The notes beneath the pieces are model-generated. The model searched no databases and was not told where the DNA came from. It worked only from the letters and a program-made list of their open reading frames with translations. This document shows, piece by piece, positions 9,544 through 18,642 of a stretch of DNA of 64,000 bases. A program made the translations under genes and the position numbers. Within the stretch, counting starts at the first letter, position 1, and each line of letters begins with the position of its first letter. This stretch comes from Cyclobacterium amurskyense (GTDB lineage: Bacteria > Bacteroidota > Bacteroidia > Cytophagales > Cyclobacteriaceae): NCBI RefSeq assembly GCF_001050135.1, contig NZ_CP012040.1:1240001-1304000 (forward strand), given 5' to 3'.

Positions 9544-10152
9544 TTATACAGACATTAATCTAAAATGGCAGTCCCCTGCCTTGGCTGTGGAGATTTCTTT
9601 GCTCAAGTGGTATACCGCTTCTAGCAAAGGTGCATTTTTTATTGTACCTGCATCTATGGCCTTGAATCCTATAAGCTCTATGAGTTTTTTCACCATTAAT
9701 TTATCCTGATTATTGTCACCACAGAAATAAGTCTCCTTGATAAGCTCTAGTGGATCAGATTTTGGATAATCAAGACCAAGATTATTAAATGCTTTAAAAA
9801 CACGCTGATGTCCGGTTTCCTGCGCTATTAACGTAGTATTACAGACAACATTTTCATCATTCACACCATTTGTGCTATCGATAAATAACATATCAGGTGA
9901 ACTGAACTCTTTAAGGTATTTACACACTATAGGTAAAAACTCATTTTCACAACATATAATGATCACATCAGAATTACTTATGGCATCCGCATAATTTAAT
10001 ACATTGTGATTATGCATTTTAAGAATTTTCCACTCGACCTTCCTCGTACTGAACCCTTCTCTGACACCAAATACTACATCCATTCCCCTGGCAATAAATT
10101 TATTACCAAGATTAGTTGCCAAATTCGTACCTCCTAAAATTCCTATTTTCAT
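9544..10152 (-). CDS. NAD(P)-binding F420-dependent-oxidoreductase-like protein
   Basis: I place the start at the ATG at 10152, which begins MKIGILGGTNLATNLGNKF. That is a clear GxxG-type Rossmann motif at the very N terminus, as expected for the NADP oxidoreductase, coenzyme F420-dependent superfamily. A longer frame to 10209 adds 19 unrelated residues. The 202 residues also contain VIIICCENEFLPIV, in the position where relatives have the second strand region, and VFKAFNNLGLDYP, comparable to the VKAFNT motif of the family. Bacteroidota generally do not use F420, so NADPH is the likely cofactor. The substrate is unknown. Confidence 0.7.
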   Translation of the reverse strand: MKIGILGGTNLATNLGNKFIARGMDVVFGVREGFSTRKVEWKILKMHNHNVLNYADAISNSDVIIICCENEFLPIVCKYLKEFSSPDMLFIDSTNGVNDENVVCNTTLIAQETGHQRVFKAFNNLGLDYPKSDPLELIKETYFCGDNNQDKLMVKKLIELIGFKAIDAGTIKNAPLLEAVYHLSKEISTAKAGDCHFRLMSV

Positions 10153-10379
10153 TTTGTTCGAATTGTTAAATAGTAAACAGCCTCTTTCGGTATAATGCGC
10201 GATGCTCAACTACTGGTGAACGAGGGGTGATAAATCCGAAAAACAGGTTGTTTTATTAAATGATTGAAAGCTAATCAATTATAGCGAAAATACAAATTAT
10301 TTTTTTACATATGAAATTAATTTTTTTGAATTATGTTTTTTGTAGTTAGTCACAATATGTAAGGAACAATTCTTTCTAC

Positions 10380-11174
10380 TTAAAACACAAATTTCTCAGC
10401 AAGAGCTTTTTCAAATGTGTCGTGCAGCTTTGTATTGGATGCTAAAATCTGCCCTCCAAAAATAAAATTATTTCCTCCGCTAAAATCAGTAACCCTTCCG
10501 CCAGCCTGCTTGACTATCAATGTACCTGCAGCTACATCATAAGATTGCAAATTATACTCAATGTAACCTTCTACCCGTCCACAAGCCACATAGCAAAGAT
10601 CTACAGCTGCGGAGCCAAGTCTTCGAAGCCCATGACTATTTTTAATGAAGTATTTTAAAAGCTGTAAATACTGCTCAAGTTTTCCTCCATCATCATAGGG
10701 AAAACCAGCTGCCACAAGACTTTGTGCCAATTCACTTGCGCCACTTACTTTAATAGGCTGCCCATTGCATGTCGAAGGAGCCCCTTCATAGGCTGCGAAA
10801 CACTCGTCAAGATTAATTTCATAGACAACTCCTACAATGATCTCTTCGCCTCTTGCTAGGGCTATAGACACTGCATACATTGGAATACCATGAACGAAAT
10901 TCGTTGTCCCATCCAAGGGATCCACGATCCATGTTAAATCCTTATTATTATCTGACCTTGTTCCCTCTTCAGTAATAAACCCAGCCTCAGGAACTATTTC
11001 CGCCAGTTCCTTGACAATTATCTCCTCAGCTCCCTTGTCAACATAAGATACGAGGTCATTAAATCCTTTTTGCTCTACTTTGGCAAGGTTAAAATTTTTG
11101 CTTTCCTCCCGAATAAATTGGCCAGCCTTTTTCGCAAGTTTTTCCACTTTACGGGTAATTTCCTGAAGTTCCAT
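10380..11174 (-). CDS. Inositol monophosphatase family protein (SuhB-like)
   Basis: The protein belongs to the Mg-dependent, lithium-sensitive phosphatase superfamily. Metal-binding motifs are all visible: GFITEEGT, then WIDPLDGTTNF in the form IVDPLDGTTNFVHGIPMYAV, and SYDVAAGTLIVKQAGGRVTD near the C terminus. The start at 11174 (MELQEITRK) sits just past the rsmI stop; an ATG at 11192 would overlap rsmI by 17 bp. It is the last gene of DUF493-phhB-rsmI-suhB. The substrate may be myo-inositol 1-phosphate or another sugar phosphate, and the sequence does not decide this. Confidence 0.9.
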   Translation of the reverse strand: MELQEITRKVEKLAKKAGQFIREESKNFNLAKVEQKGFNDLVSYVDKGAEEIIVKELAEIVPEAGFITEEGTRSDNNKDLTWIVDPLDGTTNFVHGIPMYAVSIALARGEEIIVGVVYEINLDECFAAYEGAPSTCNGQPIKVSGASELAQSLVAAGFPYDDGGKLEQYLQLLKYFIKNSHGLRRLGSAAVDLCYVACGRVEGYIEYNLQSYDVAAGTLIVKQAGGRVTDFSGGNNFIFGGQILASNTKLHDTFEKALAEKFVF

Positions 11175-11175
11175 A

Positions 11176-11862
11176 TTAATTTTTTCCTGCAACTGTTAGT
11201 ACGATTTCACCTTTGAGGGTGTTTTCTGTATAATAATTTAAAAGCTCCAATAAGCTTCCTCTCACATTCTCCTCATGGAGCTTAGTCAATTCCCTGCTTA
11301 CACAAGCAGTTCTTTCGGGACCAAAGACTTCAATAAACTGATTAAGTGTTTTAAGTAGCCTGTAAGGAGACTCGTAGAAGACCATGGTTCTCTTTTCCTC
11401 AGCCAAAGCCTCTATCCTCGTTTTCCTACCTTTTTTGTGAGGCAAAAACCCTTCGAACACAAATCTGTCATTCGGAAGTCCAGAGTTAACGAGCCCAGGA
11501 ATGATAGCCGTAGCTCCAGGTAAACTGCAAATTTCAATATTTGCTGCTATGGCCTCTCTAACCAAAAGGAAACCGGGATCAGAGATCCCTGGAGTACCTG
11601 CATCAGTAATGAGAGCAAATACGGTTCCCTGTTCCATTCTCTCAACAAGCCTGATAATGCTTTTATGCTCATTATGGATATGGTAACTCTCTAGAGGGCG
11701 CTTGATTTCATAGTGCTTCAGAAGCTTTCCTGAAGTTCTGGTATCTTCTGCCAAAATCACATCTACTGCCTGCAAGGTTTCAAGGGCTCTTAGAGTAATG
11801 TCCTTAAGGTTACCAATGGGTGTAGGAATTAAATATAAGCTAATGCTTGTTGGGGTGGACAT
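11176..11862 (-). CDS. rsmI: 16S rRNA (cytidine-1402-2'-O)-methyltransferase
   Basis: RsmI methylates the ribose of C1402 in the decoding centre using S-adenosylmethionine. The 228 residues show the tetrapyrrole methylase fold landmarks: LYLIPTPIGNLKDITLRALETL (N-terminal signature), AEDTRTSGKLLKHY, ALITDAGTPGISDPG and FYESPYRLLKTL. It is about 50 residues shorter than the E. coli enzyme, ending after GEIVLTVAG, so the small C-terminal domain is absent; I believe this is common in the phylum. The gene is separated from phhB by 1 bp and abuts the phosphatase gene. Confidence 0.93.
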   Translation of the reverse strand: MSTPTSISLYLIPTPIGNLKDITLRALETLQAVDVILAEDTRTSGKLLKHYEIKRPLESYHIHNEHKSIIRLVERMEQGTVFALITDAGTPGISDPGFLLVREAIAANIEICSLPGATAIIPGLVNSGLPNDRFVFEGFLPHKKGRKTRIEALAEEKRTMVFYESPYRLLKTLNQFIEVFGPERTACVSRELTKLHEENVRGSLLELLNYYTENTLKGEIVLTVAGKN

Positions 11863-11863
11863 A

Positions 11864-12094
11864 TTAAATTAAACGGTCTATGGCTGAAGCTAAATCACGG
11901 TCTTTCTCCGTCACGGTGTTTCCCTCGTCATGTGTGGTAAGGTCAATATGGACTTTGTTGTATTCATTGCTCCAGTTGGGGTGATGCTGCCGGGACTCCG
12001 CGAGTAAGGCTACCCTGGTCATAAAGGCAAAAGCTTCACTGAAATCTTTGAATTCAAAGGTTCTTGATAATTTATTGTCTGCTTCTTTCCACAT
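11864..12094 (-). CDS. phhB: 4a-hydroxytetrahydrobiopterin dehydratase
   Basis: This small enzyme dehydrates pterin-4a-carbinolamine, a step that recycles tetrahydrobiopterin after aromatic amino acid hydroxylation. The motif is complete: ESRQHHPNWSNEYNKVHIDL followed by TTHDEGNTVTEKD, which includes the HHP pair and the TH...G.T..D series. At 76 residues it is shorter than typical 90-110-residue members, lacking part of the N-terminal helix. No phenylalanine hydroxylase gene is in the window, so its substrate source is not shown here. Confidence 0.9.
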   Translation of the reverse strand: MWKEADNKLSRTFEFKDFSEAFAFMTRVALLAESRQHHPNWSNEYNKVHIDLTTHDEGNTVTEKDRDLASAIDRLI

Positions 12095-12106
12095 ATTTGG
12101 GGTATT

Positions 12107-12373
12107 TTAAAGTGCTATGACTCCTTTAATTTTTGATGCCTTATCATAAATATCGATGATGGACTGGCTGTCTGGCATCATCGCCTTGATGGTGGCACTA
12201 ACGTACTTTCCTTGGGAGGAAGATTTTAGTGTCATCTCATTTTTCGGCAACAAGGCTCCAATCTCGTTTTCCTTGCCATTGGGAACGATAAATTTGAACA
12301 TGTACAAAGCTGGGAAACTGGTCTCCAATTCCAGCTTTTCTTTGAAAGATGAATTACTATTAAATTTTTCCAT
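12107..12373 (-). CDS. DUF493 family protein (YbeD-like)
   Basis: The 88 residues match the size of the DUF493/YbeD family, small alpha/beta proteins with an ACT-like fold and no settled function. The segment FPALYMFKFIVPNG and the later SSQGKYVSATIKAMM, IDIYDKASKIKGVIAL follow the family pattern, including the K-Y-S/V-V repeat ahead of the last helix and a C-terminal VxxL ending. It is the first gene of the operon reading through phhB, rsmI and a phosphatase gene. Its own promoter must lie in the short space after the ppiD terminator. Confidence 0.75.
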   Translation of the reverse strand: MEKFNSNSSFKEKLELETSFPALYMFKFIVPNGKENEIGALLPKNEMTLKSSSQGKYVSATIKAMMPDSQSIIDIYDKASKIKGVIAL

Positions 12374-12421
12374 TACCTAATTAACCATTTTTTTAAAAAA
12401 TTAAATCCCTAGAAACCAAAA

Positions 12422-12450
12422 AAATCCCATTCCGAATAGGAATGGGATTT
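12422..12450 (-). terminator. Rho-independent terminator of ppiD
   Basis: AAATCCCATTCC (12422-12433) and GGAATGGGATTT (12439-12450) form a perfect 12-bp stem with a 5-nt loop. On the minus strand the stem is followed by a run of T. It ends the lptC-to-ppiD transcript 20 bp after the ppiD stop. Confidence 0.9.
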
Positions 12451-12469
12451 AATTTTTCTTCAAGTAATT

Positions 12470-14584
12470 TTAAAAGAATTTATACCTGTAGTCTTTTACT
12501 CCAGCTAATTCTTCCATCGCCATCATGATCATATAGGCGGTTCTTTGTGAAGCGTTAGCTACAATTTCATTTTGATAACGTGTATAATCAGCAATTTCTG
12601 TTGCAGGGATAAGGCCGTTAAGCTTGGCAACAATTACTCCTATATCTTCTGTAATTGGAGCAGTCATATCTCCTGAATTTTGAAGTCCGAATATGGCTCC
12701 TATTGCCTTAGGCGCAAAACCTATTCCTGGCAATACACTCGCATTCATTTTCAAATCAGGTGTTGAACCGATTGAAGCATCAGGATAAATCTCTTTGATG
12801 GCTTCTAAGCTCTCAACTCCTTTAATTTTTTCTTTGATGATTTCTGCTTTCTTCTCGTTTCTTAAAGCGATGGTTGCCTGCGCCCTTACTTCAGGGTTTT
12901 CAATAGTGCCAACCCCTTCCTCCGTTTTGCTGGTCATTAGAGCCACCACATAAGCATCGTCCAATTCAAACACAGTAGAAACGTCTCCTACAGAAGCATC
13001 ATTAAAGGCCCATCTTATCACTTCCCTAGCAGAAGTCATATTGTTTATCGTTCTAGCATTGGCACCCACATTGGCGGCTACAGTAACTTGGTAGTTCTCT
13101 GTTTTTGCATTTTCCTCAAAAGAGCTTGCGTTGTCTGAATTAGCGGCAAAGAAATCTGCATTTCTAAAAATGTCATTTCTAGTAGCATCACTTGCGATAA
13201 GTTCCAATTCCAGAACAGCTACTTTTTGAGTAGTAGTCTGAGCCAATTCCGTCACTTTAATGATATGGTAACCATATTCAGTTTCCACCAATTTATTGAT
13301 TACACCAAGGGATTTAGCTGCAAATACAGCGTCAGCAAATTCAGTTACGAAATTCTCTTTGAAAAACCATCCTAGATCTCCACCACGCTGAGCTGTTCCG
13401 TCCTGACCATATTGAGCAGCGGCAACCTCGAAGTTTCCGGTTTCATTGACTTCGTCTAAAACTTCCTGCGCTCTGGCTTTTACCTGTGCTTTCCCAGCAT
13501 CATCCATTCCTTCAGTACTCAAAAGGATATGACTAGCTCTCATCCTGGCATCGCCTTCAAAGCTGTCTGTTATTTTATAAGTAACATAACTTGAGTTATT
13601 ACTTAAGAAAGGACCATAAACTACACCTACTTCAGGGTTTTCCACATTGTTTGTAAAATTCACTGGAAGTGGATCACCTGGATTAATGGTAATGAAAGGA
13701 TTAGCAGCCTCTGAATTTCTGATAACAAAAGCAGAGTCTGCTTCTGTCTCTTTAAGTTCAATAGTTAAGTTTTTGATATTCTCCAAGGTATTGGCAGAAT
13801 CTTCAGCGCTTGGTAGAAGTGGAAAGCGAACATATTTTAAACCTCTGCTTTCTTCTACTTTGTATTTGCCCTGGTTTTTACTGATGTAAGACTTTATTTC
13901 ACCTTCAGTAAGTGAAACAGCTGAATCAGAAACGGCATAATAAGGCACTTGGACATGACTAACATCAGCAATTGTGTTCGCCATTTTATGCTGCATTTTT
14001 GCTTCAGAAGAATTGGCATACTCAGAAGTTGCCAACATATTGTCATACTTGATTCTTAATCTAGAATCAGCAAACAGTTTTTCTTGCTGCGCCCAAAACA
14101 TTTGTTGTTGAGGATCTGCATTTTCCAAAGATTGAAGGAAAGTGATTAATTGAGACCGATCAAACTCGCCAGTCTCTGGATTGGTAAGTTGTCTTCTTAG
14201 TTCTCCAATGATATTTTTTCCTTGAACCATGTCGACAAGTTCATCATCAGAAACCTCTAATCCGAGTTCCTCATATTGTTGTGAAAATATTTTCTCCACG
14301 ATTAAGGCCTGCCATGCTTGGTCCCTTATACTAGAAAGTTCATTTTCTGAAGGATTCCTACCAGTGTTTTGTTGAAAACTGAGCTTAGTTTGTTCGATTT
14401 TTTGAACATACTCTTCATAGGAAACATCTTCCCCTGCAATTTCGCCAACAGTCGTTCTGCTGGATCCCAATAACATGGAGTTTGGTCCTAAAAGGTCTCC
14501 TCCTACTAAAAAGAATATAAGTCCTACTGCGATAACTCCTATCGCAAGACCTGTTCTTTGTCTTATTTGTTTAATTAATGCCAT
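12470..14584 (-). CDS. ppiD: PpiD-type periplasmic peptidyl-prolyl isomerase / chaperone
   Basis: The protein has a single N-terminal membrane anchor (about residues 12-28), a SurA-N-like chaperone region (residues 35-200), and one parvulin domain at about residues 345-445, beginning RMRASHILLS and ending YGYHIIKVTEL. A second, degenerate rotamase-like region follows. The length of 704 is typical of Bacteroidota PpiD, longer than the 623 residues of E. coli. PpiD helps newly exported proteins fold at the Sec translocon exit. It closes the lptC-small protein-CorC run, which fits a role in outer membrane protein traffic. Confidence 0.9.
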   Translation of the reverse strand: MALIKQIRQRTGLAIGVIAVGLIFFLVGGDLLGPNSMLLGSSRTTVGEIAGEDVSYEEYVQKIEQTKLSFQQNTGRNPSENELSSIRDQAWQALIVEKIFSQQYEELGLEVSDDELVDMVQGKNIIGELRRQLTNPETGEFDRSQLITFLQSLENADPQQQMFWAQQEKLFADSRLRIKYDNMLATSEYANSSEAKMQHKMANTIADVSHVQVPYYAVSDSAVSLTEGEIKSYISKNQGKYKVEESRGLKYVRFPLLPSAEDSANTLENIKNLTIELKETEADSAFVIRNSEAANPFITINPGDPLPVNFTNNVENPEVGVVYGPFLSNNSSYVTYKITDSFEGDARMRASHILLSTEGMDDAGKAQVKARAQEVLDEVNETGNFEVAAAQYGQDGTAQRGGDLGWFFKENFVTEFADAVFAAKSLGVINKLVETEYGYHIIKVTELAQTTTQKVAVLELELIASDATRNDIFRNADFFAANSDNASSFEENAKTENYQVTVAANVGANARTINNMTSAREVIRWAFNDASVGDVSTVFELDDAYVVALMTSKTEEGVGTIENPEVRAQATIALRNEKKAEIIKEKIKGVESLEAIKEIYPDASIGSTPDLKMNASVLPGIGFAPKAIGAIFGLQNSGDMTAPITEDIGVIVAKLNGLIPATEIADYTRYQNEIVANASQRTAYMIMMAMEELAGVKDYRYKFF

Positions 14585-14678
14585 TCTCCTATTTTTTGAA
14601 GTGTCGCAAAATAATTACATATAGTGGTAAATTCAAAATATTACCGCATCTATAAATCAAGTATTTCTGCAACGTCGG

Positions 14679-15938
14679 TTATTCAATCTTAATTTTCACT
14701 GTATCTATTCGGTGATCTTGCTTGGAAACTATGGTAAATGTAAAGGGTCCATAGCTTACAAACTCTCCTTTTTGAGGAATACTTTCCGTTAGGGAGAGGA
14801 TAAATCCTGCCAGAGTTTCAAACTCTCCTTCAGGTAGGTTCCATTCATATTTTTCATTCAGGTAATCAATTTCATGTCTAGCACTGAGCAGATACTCTCC
14901 ATCAGCTACTTTTTGGTCAATTAAATCATCATTGTCATATTCATCTTCAATCTCCCCAAAAATCTCCTCTATGATGTCTTCCATACTTACAATACCACTT
15001 GTTCCTCCAAACTCATCTACCACCAATGCCAAACTTTTGCGCTCTTTGATAAACTGCACCAAGAGCTCATTGGCAAGAGCTGATTCAGGTACAATGATGA
15101 TTGGCGTTAAAATATCTTCAATCTCCTTTGGCTTTTTGAAAAGCTCAAGGTGATGACAATATCCAATAACATCATCTATGGTCTCTTTGTAAATAATGAT
15201 CTTTGAATGTCCACTTTCCACGAACAGCTCTCTTAGATCAGAAATAGCGTCCTCAACTTCCATCGCAACGATGTCGGTCCGAGGCACCATGCATTCCCTG
15301 ACTTTTACTTTCTTAAAGTCTACTGCATTGTCAAAAATTTTAGCATCTATATCTATGTCTTCCCCTTTGGTATCCATATAGTTTTGAATAAAACTATTGA
15401 GGTCTGTAATGGTATAGGCAGGTTTATCGTCATTGTATTCCAAGTTAAGTACTTTTACAATCACAAATTTCGAAAGCCCCACAACCACCCAAACAACTGG
15501 ATACATTAGGTAATAGATCACGGCAAAAGGCAGCGCAAAAAAGGTGAGTAACCTGTTTGGGTTAAGTATAAAAATACTTTTAGGGATAAATTCTGCTGTT
15601 ACCAATACAATAATCGTAGAAACCAAGGTTTGGACAACCATTACACCTGCTTGAGTATTGAGTGCTTCAGGCAATAGGTAGCTTACCGGTGGCTCTAATA
15701 AATAAGCCATAAATATCCCATACAACACCAAGCTAATGGTATTTCCCATAAGGGAAGTGCCAATAAACTGCCCTGGGTTTTGTATAAAATTTGCCAAGAC
15801 TTTACCAGAAACCTTGCCTTGCTTACCTTGAAGCTCTATCTGCAAACGGTTAGCAGAAACAAAGGCAATCTCCATTCCGGAAAACAATGCCGAAAAAAAC
15901 AGACTAATAAGCACTAAGAGTAAGTAATGACTATCCAT
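14679..15938 (-). CDS. CNNM/CorC/HlyC family membrane protein with CBS pair
   Basis: Domains in order are a DUF21 transmembrane region (residues 1-190, four hydrophobic segments), two CBS domains (about 205-330; VRECMVPRTDIVAMEVED and VDEFGGTSGIVSMEDIIEEIFG are diagnostic) and a C-terminal transporter-associated CorC_HlyC domain (about 345-415). Such proteins are linked to magnesium or cobalt efflux. The related GldE of gliding bacteria has the same architecture, but GldE sits beside gldD, not lptC, so I do not use that name. Its ATG overlaps the stop of the preceding small gene as TAATG, which points to translational coupling. Confidence 0.9.
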   Translation of the reverse strand: MDSHYLLLVLISLFFSALFSGMEIAFVSANRLQIELQGKQGKVSGKVLANFIQNPGQFIGTSLMGNTISLVLYGIFMAYLLEPPVSYLLPEALNTQAGVMVVQTLVSTIIVLVTAEFIPKSIFILNPNRLLTFFALPFAVIYYLMYPVVWVVVGLSKFVIVKVLNLEYNDDKPAYTITDLNSFIQNYMDTKGEDIDIDAKIFDNAVDFKKVKVRECMVPRTDIVAMEVEDAISDLRELFVESGHSKIIIYKETIDDVIGYCHHLELFKKPKEIEDILTPIIIVPESALANELLVQFIKERKSLALVVDEFGGTSGIVSMEDIIEEIFGEIEDEYDNDDLIDQKVADGEYLLSARHEIDYLNEKYEWNLPEGEFETLAGFILSLTESIPQKGEFVSYGPFTFTIVSKQDHRIDTVKIKIE

Positions 15939-16150
15939 TAATTCTTCTTACGTTTACTTTTATTCGATTTTTTTTCGTTCATTTCTTTTTCTTCCAATTT
16001 ATTTTTACGGTACATGTGATAAAACAACAACACTACCGAGAACATAAACAGTGGATATGAAGCCACTATTCCTGCTTTTATCGTAATATGAGCTCCTATT
16101 ACCACCAATGCTGCTGCAAGGGACAATAAGATTGCACTGCTTATTTTCAT
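15938..16150 (-). CDS. Small two-helix membrane protein, unknown function
   Basis: The 70 residues comprise two hydrophobic segments (about 4-24 and 28-46), then a strongly basic tail ending KSNKSKRKKN. I know no named family for it. It lies 9 bp after lptC and overlaps the CorC-like gene by 1 bp as TAATG, so it is probably translated with them. The positive-inside rule places the tail in the cytoplasm. Its fixed position between an LPS transport gene and a CBS membrane protein is the only clue to its role. Confidence 0.75.
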   Translation of the reverse strand: MKISSAILLSLAAALVVIGAHITIKAGIVASYPLFMFSVVLLFYHMYRKNKLEEKEMNEKKSNKSKRKKN

Positions 16151-16159
16151 TGTACAATT

Positions 16160-16747
16160 TTAGAGAACATTATCTATTTCACCTGTTACCTTAGTGAATT
16201 TATATTCATTGAAACCTTCGTCCGCTTCCATTCCAGTACCCTTTATTATTCGGTCAGGTTCTTCCACAGTGACAAATTTTTCAGTGTAGATTTTCTTTTT
16301 GGTCTTGTCCCAAAACAACTCCTCCGAATTCAGCTTTTGCTCTTTAACGAGATTATGAACCTGAACGTCTCCTTCTCCTCTATAGATATTGCTTTTCCTA
16401 TCGAAATAGCCTCTATCTGCACGAATCGTGGTACTCAATTCACCTTCTTTATCAAAGAAATGAATAACAATCCCTTCTGGAAATTCTGCATCACCATTCT
16501 TGAATTCAAGTTGCTTATCCGCCATTAATTTAGTTCTTACAATTGCCGAGTCACTGTGCAATAGTTCTATTTCAAAACTCGTACGGTAAGGACCTTCATA
16601 ATAGGCTAACTGACTTTTGTCCACATCTTCCCTACAGCCAATACTTCCTACCAATAAAATAAGAAACAATAATTGCTTGGTTGCCCTATAAGGAACAATC
16701 CTTGCACTATGCCCAAAGATTTGACTATAAAATTGTCGAACGCTCAA
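16160..16747 (-). CDS. lptC: LPS export protein LptC (lipoprotein form)
   Basis: LptC is the bitopic or lipid-anchored link between the LptB2FG transporter and the LptA bridge. The 195 residues have a hydrophobic leader ending in the lipobox GSIGC, then the OstA/LptC-like jellyroll with the repeated pattern of LMADKQLEFKNGDAEFPEGI, TTIRADRGYFDRKSNIYRGE and GEGDVQVHNL. The start is a TTG at 16747; no ATG or GTG lies in frame between it and the leader. A TACCTTTG promoter box lies 26 bp upstream, which supports this short leader. It heads lptC-small protein-CorC-ppiD. Confidence 0.85.
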   Translation of the reverse strand: MSVRQFYSQIFGHSARIVPYRATKQLLFLILLVGSIGCREDVDKSQLAYYEGPYRTSFEIELLHSDSAIVRTKLMADKQLEFKNGDAEFPEGIVIHFFDKEGELSTTIRADRGYFDRKSNIYRGEGDVQVHNLVKEQKLNSEELFWDKTKKKIYTEKFVTVEEPDRIIKGTGMEADEGFNEYKFTKVTGEIDNVL

Positions 16748-16772
16748 ACTATTAATAAACTTTATCTACCTA

Positions 16773-16780
16773 CAAAGGTA
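16773..16780 (-). promoter_or_regulatory. Likely -7 box of the lptC operon
   Basis: Read on the minus strand, TACCTTTG matches the Bacteroidota TAnnTTTG element exactly. No good TTTG is seen 19-21 bp upstream, so it is a half site. Transcription would start near 16766, about 20 nt before the TTG start codon. Confidence 0.4.
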
Positions 16781-17263
16781 AGGACATTTTGGGAGGAATT
16801 TTATTTTTTTAAGCCCGATTATACAATTGGCTTGCTATCAATCATTATTATCCGTCATTCTTATCTGTAAAAATTACAATAAACCCATAAGATGAAAGCT
16901 TAAGACAATAAGAAGATCATCCGACAACTGCTCCTGCTAGAAAAAATTTAAGGAAAATGAAATAACAAACACCTGTATGACTTGGCTTGGTTAGCCCAGG
17001 ATTTACGGAAAATTTTCTTTTACCCTATAAGCAAGGTACCCCTTAAACGTTACTTCTATAAGAATTAGATATAAAAGAAGCGTAAGCATCATGGCTGTAG
17101 GTCAATTCCATACTAAAAATAAACCCATAGCAGAGTAAATAAAATACAACCTGATTACTAGCCTAAGTAGGCTTAGGTTGTATACGGTCTTCGGACAGGG
17201 GTTAAACCAGATATTTAGTCGTGTTTATTACTAATCTTGCTTTGTTGCCAAGTATATCAAAAA
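16781..17263. other. Intergenic region between lptC and the TPR gene, with a large hairpin
   Basis: This 483-bp gap has no supportable gene. It holds a two-tier hairpin at 17144-17183: the outer arms ATACAACCT and AGGTTGTAT are perfect over 9 bp, and the inner arms AGCCTA and TAGGCT are perfect over 6 bp. The hairpin is 80 bp past the terminator of the TPR gene and is not followed by a T-run. Its role is unknown. Confidence 0.5.
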
Positions 17264-17289
17264 AAAAGGCGGTATTGCTACCGCCTTTT
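17264..17289 (-). terminator. Rho-independent terminator of the coaX-OMP-TPR operon
   Basis: AAAAGGCGGTA (17264-17274) and TACCGCCTTTT (17279-17289) form a perfect 11-bp stem with loop TTGC. On the minus strand it is followed by a run of T. It lies 33 bp after the TPR gene's stop and separates the operon from lptC. Confidence 0.9.
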
Positions 17290-17322
17290 AAAATATTATT
17301 TTATTTCTCCCTATGTTTCTTC

Positions 17323-18642
17323 TTAATCTCTTGTTGCTAGGGTCACAGTCTGACCTACCCAGCATCCAGTGTTGATAGTTTGTCCAACTTGGAAACCTTC
17401 AGTAAACAATTCTTCTTTAGAAGGGAACCTTGCTTTTGCATTGGCCATCCCCTTGCTGTCTCCAGCTACCGCGTAAGCATTATAAGCTGCGATAAAGATA
17501 GAATAATCTTTCACTCTACTTTGACCACCTTTACAAGCGTTAGAAGAAGCCATGATCAAGCCACCGACAAATGAGTAGGCATCACTTTTTAATTCTTCAT
17601 TTAGTTCAGCTGCTTTTAAAGCTGAGGATCTTGCTTGTCCTCTGCTTCCAAGATTGGCATGAACTTTAGCCAAATCCCAGTGAATTTCAGCTCTTTCTTC
17701 GTCTGTACTTGCTAGGCTCAAGGCTTTTTCGAAAAGCTCTCCTGCTTTAGCATAGTCTTGGTTTTGCATGTAACGCATACCCCTTACCTGAGAGGTAGTG
17801 AATGTAGGGTTGTCGTTATCAATTGTTTCAAGAGCCTTAAGGAAAATCTCACTACTAGTACATTTTTCTTTTATGGCATATTGAAATATTTGTTTAGCCA
17901 GTTTAAGGTTAGTAGGATCTTCAGCCAATTTTGGCCCCATGTTATTTTCAATAAATTCACAATTAATGATATCCATTGCATTTAGCAATTGATCCAATGT
18001 GTTTCTAGAGGAAGCAACATCTCCGCCTTTAGCTTCTTCTTCATCCAATTTCCCCATGATAAACTCATATTTGCTAATTACTTCATCAGGAGTATAAGCT
18101 TTATTATAGGCAAAGTTTCTATAAATGGCATCAAAGTAAGCCCTATACAATGTAAATGGAGCCAAAGTACCATCTATTTCTATTGTTTTCTCAAACAAGT
18201 CTGTAGCGATGCTAACTTTATCTTTATCACCTTTATAAAATTTATAAGCGTAATAAGCTTTATTGGCTATCCATTTTGGCTCATTGTCATAAAGTTTTTT
18301 CCTTAAATCATAAATTGTTAAAACAGAATCTTGATAGACACTAATTTCTGCTTTATCAGTAGCCTGATCAGCGGCTCCTTCATAAACCTTTACTCCGTTT
18401 ATATAAAGTGCTTCATTTAAATCTGGCGCATTGTTTAACAACCAATTTAGAGGACCTTTAGCCTTAAGGAAATCTTCTGAATTTAGATAATCATTATAGG
18501 CAGCATTAAGCTCTCTCGCTTTTGCTTCCATTTCCTTATCTTCTGGCCAATTCCAGCCATCTTGCGCTTGAACCAGTCCAACCATGAGGAAGGACAAACA
18601 TCCGATAATTGCAATTTTAATTTTCATGTTTGTCAACATCAT
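17323..18642 (-). CDS. Periplasmic tetratricopeptide repeat protein
   Basis: A cleavable signal peptide (IAIIGCLSFLMVGLVQAQ) leads into about 415 residues of helical repeats. The clearest TPR units are near residues 300-370 (GMRYMQNQDYAKAGELFEKAL and the segment beginning AEIHWDLAKVHANLG). The C-terminal tail contains two cysteines in an SNACKGG and a TGCWVGQT context, probably outside the repeats. The ATG at 18642 overlaps the stop of the upstream gene as ATGA, favouring this start over the ATG at 18627. A similar TPR gene next to coaX and an outer membrane protein is, from memory, common in Bacteroidota. Function is not established. Confidence 0.8.
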   Translation of the reverse strand: MMLTNMKIKIAIIGCLSFLMVGLVQAQDGWNWPEDKEMEAKARELNAAYNDYLNSEDFLKAKGPLNWLLNNAPDLNEALYINGVKVYEGAADQATDKAEISVYQDSVLTIYDLRKKLYDNEPKWIANKAYYAYKFYKGDKDKVSIATDLFEKTIEIDGTLAPFTLYRAYFDAIYRNFAYNKAYTPDEVISKYEFIMGKLDEEEAKGGDVASSRNTLDQLLNAMDIINCEFIENNMGPKLAEDPTNLKLAKQIFQYAIKEKCTSSEIFLKALETIDNDNPTFTTSQVRGMRYMQNQDYAKAGELFEKALSLASTDEERAEIHWDLAKVHANLGSRGQARSSALKAAELNEELKSDAYSFVGGLIMASSNACKGGQSRVKDYSIFIAAYNAYAVAGDSKGMANAKARFPSKEELFTEGFQVGQTINTGCWVGQTVTLATRD

